From Schizochytrium sp. TIO01 (Eukaryota > Sar > Bigyra > Thraustochytrida > Thraustochytriidae): 64,000 nucleotides of DNA. The stretch lies in contig SMSO01000033.1 of NCBI GenBank assembly GCA_004764695.1, forward strand, positions 1,007,001 through 1,071,000, written 5' to 3'. Below are positions 57,047-64,000 of this stretch, piece after piece. The number at the start of each line of letters is the position of its first letter. Positions within the stretch are counted from its first letter, which is position 1. Made by a program: the position numbers and the translations under genes. The notes beneath the pieces were generated by a model. The model saw only the letters and a list, made by a program, of their open reading frames with translations, made no database searches and was not told where the DNA came from.

Positions 57047-57570
57047 TTAGTTTTGTCTTCTATAAACCAGTACTGCAAGTTGTACTGCGAGATAATCATT
57101 TGGGCCATTAATCTCTTCCTTTTGGATTGTATTCTTTAATGCTTGACAATCTATATATACCTGTATTTCATTGATGTAAATGTCCATGTCTGCTAAAAGT
57201 TGTCTAATGAATTCTGCTATGCGAACACCTGCAACTGCAGCAACTAGTTCTGGTTCGTGAGTATTTCTTGCAACAGTAGATTTTTTGTTGTTTTTCATCC
57301 AACAGCACTATCATTGATCATAATAACATATCCTGAAACACTGCGGCGAACTTTGTCATGTTTCTTGCTGAAAGAAGCATCAGTATAGACATTCAAAATA
57401 AATTGTTTCTCTGAATCCACGCCTTTGAGTGTTAGAACTTTGTCCTTTCTGGCCTTGACATAACAGAATGCATGTTTAGGAACCTGTATATGATCTGCTC
57501 CATTCTTTTGACCATGACATACAAGTTGATGTAAGGTGTATGCCATATCAGGTTGAGTTTCAGTAAATAC
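57047..57570 (-). pseudogene. copia RNase H, frameshifted
   Basis: The frame 57546-57295 reads the RT end (DMAYTLHQLVCHG) and the RNase H start (VYTDASF..., RRSVSGYV). The second frame, 57298-57047, continues with KKSTVARNTHEPELVAAVAG and the closing helix. The break falls at GGATGAAAA near 57295-57300, where one base change of length would restore the Ty1/copia pattern. RNase H would remove the RNA template during reverse transcription. Now non-functional. Confidence 0.85.
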
Positions 57571-58330
57571 ATGAGAATACCGACAAGTGAACGATAATGT
57601 TCATTCACAGAGACGTCAGTATTTTCACTTAACTCTTTAAGTACGGCTGGGGTTTTAGCTCCATTGCAATGTTCCATACATTGTCGAAGGGCTTTTTCAC
57701 AGTACTCCTTTTGGCTAATGGTACAGATCTTTCGGGACTTATCATATACATGTGCATCACTAAGAGAATCGCATTGCTTTTCACGATGAACTTTGACGCC
57801 GACATTTCGTTCGAATTCTTGGACTAGCGCATTTAGTGCTTGTGGTGTGCCAAACATTCTCATGTCATCAACGTTGATAGTCATTAGAAGACCTTTGCCA
57901 ATGAAGAGTGATTCATCCGTTATTGAACGTGTTACGCCATTATTTTGCAAGATAGCTGTCAACTGGTCCATGCACCTACGAGGAGCACTTCTGAGTTCAT
58001 AGAGACTTTTACGTAGATAATAACAATGACCCTCTTGTAAGTCAAGACCTTCAATACCACGAATGTAGAGTAATTCGCTATCTGGAGTTTGTGCTTCTCG
58101 AAATGCAGCTGTTACACCAACGGTGATAGCATCATAACCTCTCGTAAAGGCAATTATAGTTGCGACACGAATGTTTTCAACATTACCTGCTGGTGAGTAT
58201 ATGTCATACACATTCTCAATAACTTCATTGAAGCCTTGGACTACAATTCGTGCTTTTAACAGATAAGCCGATGATGGCTTCTTTGTGAAGTCCCATTTAT
58301 TCCCATTATGTTTGTCCCTGTGGTAAAGTA
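57432..58330 (-). pseudogene. copia reverse transcriptase, catalytic Asp replaced
   Basis: Reads from NKWDFTKKPSSAYLLKARIV (start of the copia RT domain, upstream of the first Met at 58211) through YLRKSLYELRSAPRR to NVDDMRMFG. The third-block VDD is kept (57864-57869), but the first catalytic Asp, expected in the D-V-x-x-A-F block, is Gly (GVTAAFREA; GGT at 58116-58118). At about 57550-57570 the frame shifts, so the end of RT is in the next frame. RT copies the element RNA into DNA; this copy should be inactive. Confidence 0.9.
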
Positions 58331-59287
58331 TTTTAAGAGTAATGATTCCAGAACACCAGCGGACTGCAAATTTTAATATTCATTCATAGCAGCAACCCAT
58401 AATTGCTGGGATGCTTGTGGCAATTTTCGCATATCTGTATATGCGTCTGGAATTTTAATGTTGTCAAATGGACATGATTTTTACAAAGAGGTTGGGACCG
58501 GTTTGGTTAGTTGTTTATTATCTGTGTTTGTTGTTACGACAAAAGCAAAAAGCTCATGTTCCAAATCTTCTATTGAGGGAGTGGTTAGTTCATGTAGTGT
58601 CTCTTTCTTTTATAAAGAATCAATATCTAAGAAATCTAACCCTTTGTTCGTCATAGTACGAATACGTTTTAGACGATTGATATAGTATCGGCATTTATTT
58701 GCAGCGCCTTTGGCACTGGGACCAACATTGAGTGGTACATGTGGTTTGGGACGATGACTATCGTGTACATATGTGTGTTCAGAACTACTTTCGAGTTCAA
58801 TGTCTTCACGAGCATGATCACTTTGTGATTCACCGTCATCAACATTTAACTCAGTCGACTGTATCGTCTCTGAAAGAAATATATCTCTAGGAATTATAGC
58901 ATGATCCGTCATTTGTGACAATGGTATTAGACCTGGGGAATCTAGCACTTGCTTGTTGTTGTTCCCTTTGGGACTAATTGAGATGTGTGCTCTCTCTATG
59001 CCTCTTTGTAAAGACGATGGAGCTGGGGAATCTGGCACTTGCTCATTGTTGTTCCTTTTGGGACTATTTGAGATATGTGCTCCCTCTCGGTCTCTGATCA
59101 TCTGTGTCAAGACTGGATTTTATGTGGATGTCTCATTGGAAACTTGACGGCATGCACTTTGCGATATCTCAATGGTCCGCTCCATTATATCTGTGCTATT
59201 TATCGGTTGGTCATTATATTGTGGAGTATTAGGTGTAATAAAATGTTTAGTAATATGAACTGCTGAGGGTAAGTCAGGTGATGCATG
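58331..59287 (-). pseudogene. copia polyprotein linker between integrase and RT, with internal duplication
   Basis: A 166-codon frame (59110-58610) is Ser/Asn/Pro/Asp-rich, as the unstructured region between integrase and RT usually is. Two 90-base in-frame copies lie side by side: the marker CTGGGGAATCT recurs at 58933 and 59023, encoding HISxSPKxNNNxQVxDSP. The frame then runs toward the RT start with interruptions. Confidence 0.7.
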
Positions 59288-60160
59288 CTATTGTTCTCCT
59301 CTTATCAGTTTGTTTGACTCTTCACGTGTCCATTGAGTAATTACATCGGGTGTCAAAGCGGTTTTTAACGCCATTGTACGCTGACGAGTTTGCTCAGCTA
59401 GTGCATGATCGTAAACCTCGTGTTTGGATAATTTTAGATTTTGTTTAGGTAAGACATGAATAGTTTCAGGCGTGTAATCATCAGCATATCCAAGGAAGAT
59501 GCCTAGTCCGCCCCTGTCTTCAAACGTTTGTGGAGATTGTGCCTTGATGCCGTGCAATTCTTGGTATGTACAGCATGGGCTAGGACAGATTACCAATATT
59601 TGGCTCCTAGTAACGCAGTTTTAAAATTAGAACGAAGACCGTTCATGGGTACTCAGTTGATGCCTTCAGCAGGATTTATAGCGTGGGAATGTGGTGGTTC
59701 ATTTTCCCACTCTAAAGTGTGGAGTAATCTTGCAAATTCTCCGCCTGTGCGAATTACAATGCACGAGGTGTTTGTACCCTGGAACCAAACTTGGGCAAAA
59801 GTATGAAGGGTCGTTGAAACATGTTCAGTGAATTGCATAGGATAAACATATATAAAGTCTGAATATAAGTCTCTGTAGACTATAGTATATTTGAACTTGT
59901 TGGGTACGCCTAGAACGTGAAATAGTCCCAACACATCAGCTGTAACAACTCGTCGAATGGATATAGCGTATGCTGTGTGAGGTCCCTTTGCCACTGGAAT
60001 ACGTTCAAAATTGGCAATTTTACAATTCATGCATAGAAAGTCTATTTGTGATGCAGGAATTTCTAGTGAGGATGCCATGTGTGGGATTGAAGCATGACCT
60101 AATTTAAGGTGAGCTTCTAGCCAATCGATTCCTTTGAAATTGAATTTTTGTGCTTTTTGT
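59288..60160 (-). pseudogene. copia integrase, with stops and lost catalytic residues
   Basis: The pre-integrase zinc region HLKLGHAS ... CMNC is intact at the start (about 59995-60120). The core begins with an Asp (VVTADVLG), but the second block reads VIRTGGEFARLL, so the Asp of the usual D-N-G-G-E-F motif is missing. The third block, where a Glu is expected, reads VPMNG after a stop. Further stops and a frame change lie at 59560-59650. The C-terminal part (59596-59288) resumes with GIKAQSPQTFEDRGGLGIFL and TIHVLP, typical of copia. Confidence 0.88.
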
Positions 60161-60216
60161 AGTGGCAGAATATTGACTGTGGATGGCCTTACAGGAATAA
60201 GAATTGGAATGTCAAA

Positions 60217-60600
60217 CTACTTACTGAGTGAAATAACTTCTCCTTGTGGAGTTTTCATGCTATCCTTTAATAAGGAAAAGGAGAATTCATGATAGGGCAG
60301 AATGGAAGTTGACAGTAATGTGTGAGAAAGGGAATGCATGCAGTAGACTGTAAGCGTTAAAGGAACGGTTCTACCAGACATCGTTCTCACTTGTGTCTCC
60401 AGTGTCCCTTTCCCTAAAATTGGAACTGAGGATCCTTGAGCTGCATCCATTGATAACATATCAATGTTTTCATAATTTGAAGGAAGTTTAAGATTTGGTG
60501 TGACATGCATATTGTAACCAGAATCTATTAAAAGTCCTCCTGAGGTTGTCTGTGTTGACTTTGGATCTTATTTTAGATAATTCAGAAGTTGGGCAGTCTA
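60217..60600 (-). pseudogene. copia aspartic protease region
   Basis: The catalytic motif DSG is seen at 60517-60525 in LLIDSGYNMHVTP, the pattern of Ty1/copia proteases, which cleave the gag-pol polyprotein. The frame continues to 60217 (ILGKGTLETQ is the second typical block). It is separated from gag by stops. Confidence 0.8.
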
Positions 60601-61574
60601 GTTGAGATGGAAAGGTTCATCTTCGACAGGATGTGCAATTACTGTAAAAGGCGGTGTCGACGAGGGACGTCGACGTTTGTTATTCGACTGTTGCTGTTTC
60701 GGTGGTTTGCTAGGACAGACAGAAGGTCGGTGTCCAACTTGCTTGCAGATAGGACATGTTCTTGCTAAGAATCTGCAATTTTCCTCAACATGATTTTTGA
60801 GACCACAGCGTGAGCATTTTTCTCTTCGAGGTAACTGTTGTTGTGCTCCTCCGGAATTGTTGCTTTGACATGTAGATCGTTTTTGACGCTTGAACTGACG
60901 ATTGTTCTGGGAAGGATGGAAAGAGTTTGTTTGCAGATGTGTAAGTTCAGTGCTTCCAGTAGAGTTTTTACTGGCTAAACTCATGTATTGTATAACATCT
61001 TGAGAGTCAGTCTCTCGTAACTGTTTATGTAAATCCGCACTGAAGTGTGTAAGATGCACTGCTTTGTCAAAGGCTGCGTAGATTCCTGTACCCATGTTAT
61101 GAGTACGTGGAAGAAGACTTGTGAGAAACAGATAATCATCGAAGTTCATCCACGTAGCTTGCAGGCTACATTTGCAATTGTGTAGTTCAACGAGCCACTC
61201 TTGTAGTTCTGATGCATTCATAGACTTCAATGAGTTATCGAGATATTTTCCAAAACATCTGTGTGGAATGCTTCAACCTTTTGAAGATTCTTCAGACCAG
61301 GTGGCTTTTCGAATACGTGTTTGAGTTGAGACCAGGCTGCCCGGCCTTGTTTTTCACGGATTGGTCCACCGTAGAAAATAATTTTCTCATGAAATTCTAC
61401 ACCAGCTTGAGTTTTGAGTAGTACGAAAAGTGCACTATATAATTGATATTGTCGGACAGAATCAGTTGTAGCTTCAATGGCTTCAGGACTGCATCCTTTA
61501 TCCTCCATGATTATGATTACATAATCAGACCAGGTATCCCAGTTGCTTCCATCTATTTCTAGAGCCGATAGCAT
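60598..61574 (-). pseudogene. copia gag, frameshifted, two CCHC zinc knuckles
   Basis: The first frame (61574-61227) holds the capsid start (DGSNWDTWSDYV, GRAAWSQLKHVF). It ends at a TGA where the next frame continues (LKSMNASELQEWLVELHN and LTSLLPRT), so one frameshift near 61240-61255 splits gag. The second frame ends with two zinc knuckles, CSRCGLKNHVEENC and CPICKQVGHRPSVC, both CX2CX4HX4C, followed by a Lys/Gln-rich stretch. Gag forms the particle and packages RNA. Confidence 0.88.
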
Positions 61575-61870
61575 AGGAATCTCGAGTATTTTATCGAGTA
61601 AAGTGTCGGAATCGTCAGAGTCAGACTCCGACTCGCTGTTTAAGTCACAGCCGTTGGTTTTCTGACTTTTTTTATATAGCTTTTAAAACTTTGCTAGACC
61701 TTCTTGTAGCTTTCGAAACTCTTCCGCAGAGTTTTCATTCTGGCTCTGAGTGTTCGCCGCTTGGTTTGCAGCTTGGTTCGCAGCTTGGTTCGCCTTCTTG
61801 GCCTTGGGAGTCATCGTCGTCTCATCTCAAGATGTCTAGGAAACGAGTTGCTACGCTCATGGTTTTATGG

Positions 61871-61885
61871 CGTATCTTGGGCCCA
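61871..61885 (-). promoter_or_regulatory. Primer-binding site, initiator-Met tRNA type
   Basis: On the minus strand, five bases after the 5' LTR, lies TGGGCCCAAGATACG. TGGGCCCA is complementary to the anticodon-loop side of initiator Met tRNA (UGGGCCCA), the internal site used as a half-tRNA primer by Drosophila copia. Bases beyond the first eight match common eukaryotic tRNAs less well. Confidence 0.6.
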
Positions 61886-61890
61886 CACCC

Positions 61891-62046
61891 TATTGCAGAG
61901 TAGCTTGTGCTGTGAAGCGTGCAGAGGTAGTCTGACAAGGATTGCAAGCTCAGGAGAAAGAGAATGAGGATGAAATATGAGTTATTGGTGTTTCGGGTCT
62001 GGTTAGGTTAGGTTTGGTTAGGCAGTAGCTGTATATTACTTCAATA
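61891..62046 (-). repeat. 5' LTR of the copia element (156 bases)
   Basis: Ends TATTG/CAATA. It shares GTAGCTGTATATT and GTGCTGTG blocks with the other LTR. The central 80-90 bases differ. TTAGG-type units lie at 62001-62020. Confidence 0.85.
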
Positions 62047-64000
62047 AGGGTTTACACCTCCCTTCTTTAAATTACCATCTATACTCATGCCATTCAATAC
62101 AAGCTATCCTGCAATAATATATGGACACAGAAAACTGATCAAAGTAGAGCTAATGCTTAAGGATCCATTTGAATTTCACTTTCGTGATTGGTATTTCCAA
62201 TGTCGATTGTTTCGCAGATATATCAAAGTTATAATCATTGTAGAAATGTGCTTTCAAGGCTAACAGATTCAAATTTGTCTTTCAGCATTTCTTAAGCTCT
62301 TCTTGAATGCTGAAAGATGAGTATGGTCAGCGAAGGCTAACGATGCAGATGAAGGCAAGGTGCCCGATGAGAACTTTAAAAGGGCTTAAGAAGGCATGAT
62401 GATATACGACTTTAAGGGTTGGAAATCTGCTGTCTTTGGAATTCCAACCCGAGGCAGACTGATTCATGTTGTGCTTATGAGACTAATGTATATTTGATAT
62501 GTGCTTGACTAGAACTCTAGTAATGTGTTCCTGCGATTGGGTATTTCAGCATTGAATTCGACTTTCTATGTCAACCTCTAAGAGTAAAATTTATGAGTCT
62601 CGGTTTATAAAACTATCTAGGAATGACTACTCGCAAGATGGAGAATCTTTGCAGGAACCTTGTCATGATTCTTCTGCTTGCTAGAGCGATATTAGGAAAA
62701 GAACTAGTGATAGTCCGAAATTGTGGAAAGGATAGAAGTGGAAAGCAACAAGGAAATTAATGTAGAGCCTAATAGCTTCGATTGTTATTCTTTGTAGTCT
62801 TTGTGCTAATCTTTTTTTGTTGCTTGTAGAGTCATTGAATCTTCTGACGAACATAATCAACAGGATTGCCGTGATAATTCTCAAGACATGTTTTGGTCTT
62901 ACTGTACATAACTTTATGAATTTGCTTTGTATGTAATTCCTAGTTCCAGTACTGGCCTTAAAATTTGGTGACATGGAAGAACCTGATATCCTCACTTGCT
63001 GTACAACTATTGCATTTTTTTTTGCATTACAGGGTAGCAGCTTGATCTATATGGTTAATTCACAAAAACAGTTTAAGATCAATCACTCGCTCCCACCAAG
63101 CTCAAGTAGCAACAGTCCATGTAAATCGAAAAAAAAAAATCTTCTTTTTCTTCTTCTTGAAGGTCTCAGCAATAGTACAATTTTTCGTGAGTGGTAAGAA
63201 GTTTGAAGGTGAAATAAAAGACTGAATGAAATTCATGACTCTCTCATCGCCACTCCAGTGAATTCTACGCATGTTCTAATGCTTCACTCGAGAACCACCC
63301 AAGTGCAAGGTTTGTCTCTCCTGCCTCGCTCTATTTCTTGTAAAGGGCACACCTTCCGAATCGCCATGCAAGAAATTCATGCCTGTGGTCGGTACTTCTG
63401 TATGTGCAGAGATTGTGCTGTGGTTCCTATCTGTTGATCATCCGGTGTTCAACACATCTGCATCCTGATCACCCTCAGGAAAGTACTAAAGCCTTGACAG
63501 CCAGTCGGCAAAACTAGTTGCATAGTCATACTATGATGGGGTGTAATGAACAAAGAAAGAGATCGTAGGTTTCACTTGCTCTGAGCTCAACTGGAAGTCT
63601 CTTTGAAAAAAAAAGTAGAAACACATATGCCCGCTTGTGATCTCCATTTCACCTTCACACGACAAAATGCACAAATCGATCGATTCTTTGACTCATTTCA
63701 CTGTCCAAATTTCAGCACTAGCCAAAGGAAGTTGTACCAATAAGAAATGAACGAGATGTTAATCTTTGTCTGTAAAGTTAGAATAGAAGTTGACCTGTCG
63801 TTAGTCCGCATGTATTTGAGTTACATCAGCAAGTGTTAATTTCCGTACTTTAAAAGAAACTATAAGCGAGATCATATCATCATTTGCTACGAAGCTTGGC
63901 TCAAATGAATGTCTCTACTACATTCGAAGAATCGAGAAAAATCGCCCAATATGGAGTCCTTTCAAGAAAGCTGTTTCAAGATCTTTGGACCAAAGTTTAC
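62047..64000. other. AT-rich intergenic region right of the retrotransposon
   Basis: No gene is supported. A perfect 11-base inverted repeat (CTTTCAGCATT at 62279-62289, AATGCTGAAAG at 62306-62316, 16-base loop) could form a stem-loop. A 104-codon minus frame (62681-62995) is rich in hydrophobic codons expected from AT-rich DNA and has no motif. Confidence 0.45.

Larger units (their letters stand above)
56766..62046 (-). mobile_element. Decayed Ty1/copia LTR retrotransposon
   Basis: A 5.3 kb element read on the minus strand, in Ty1/copia order: 5' LTR, primer-binding site, gag, protease, integrase, reverse transcriptase, RNase H, polypurine tract, 3' LTR. The LTRs end in TATTG...CAATA. Coding is broken by frameshifts in gag, integrase, between RT and RNase H and within RNase H, by stop codons in integrase, and by substitutions at RT and integrase catalytic positions. 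No target-site duplication is visible (AAACT on the left, AGGGT on the right). It cannot move by itself. Confidence 0.92.

Overview
This is a eukaryotic nuclear window, probably from a unicellular protist. Four large, apparently intronless protein genes with A at position -3 of their ATG, and a strongly C-ending codon choice in the VDAC gene, would fit a thraustochytrid/labyrinthulid-like stramenopile. That placement is inference from style and gene content; no rRNA or other taxonomic marker is present. No tRNA, rRNA, snRNA or CRISPR array was recognised.

Layout. 1-2.2 kb is mostly non-coding, with a possible minus-strand exon running off the left edge. Next come a mitochondrial porin (VDAC) gene (+, 2263-3105), a convergent leucine-rich-repeat protein gene (-, ATG at 6073) and an 11.6 kb single-exon gene (-, 8249-19858). 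The last encodes a 3869-residue unconventional myosin: WW domain, motor, IQ-like neck, about 18 tandem modules of roughly 100-150 residues that I cannot assign to a family, and a MyTH4 domain without a recognisable FERM. 19.9-25.6 kb is intergenic, with a perfect (ACT)n(AGT)n palindrome and one weak spliced-gene candidate. 25660-26979 (-) is an AGC-type protein kinase with a poly-Gln N-terminus and an unusual insertion in its N-lobe.

27-56.7 kb is a nearly 30 kb stretch with no gene I can support. It is packed with tetranucleotide and other microsatellites, self-complementary CTAG arrays, inverted triplet repeats, short minisatellites and AT-rich islands. 56,766-62,046 is a decayed Ty1/copia LTR retrotransposon on the minus strand. 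It keeps two short LTRs, a primer-binding site of the copia type (initiator-Met tRNA anticodon region), a polypurine tract, gag with two zinc knuckles, protease, integrase, reverse transcriptase and RNase H. It has many frameshifts and stops, and substitutions at catalytic residues. 62-64 kb is AT-rich intergenic DNA.

The host genes do not form a pathway. VDAC is mitochondrial, the myosin and kinase are cytoskeletal and signalling proteins, and the LRR protein has no assigned role. The items most likely to be new are the modular tail of the giant myosin, the chimeric-looking copia element and the structure of the microsatellite desert.
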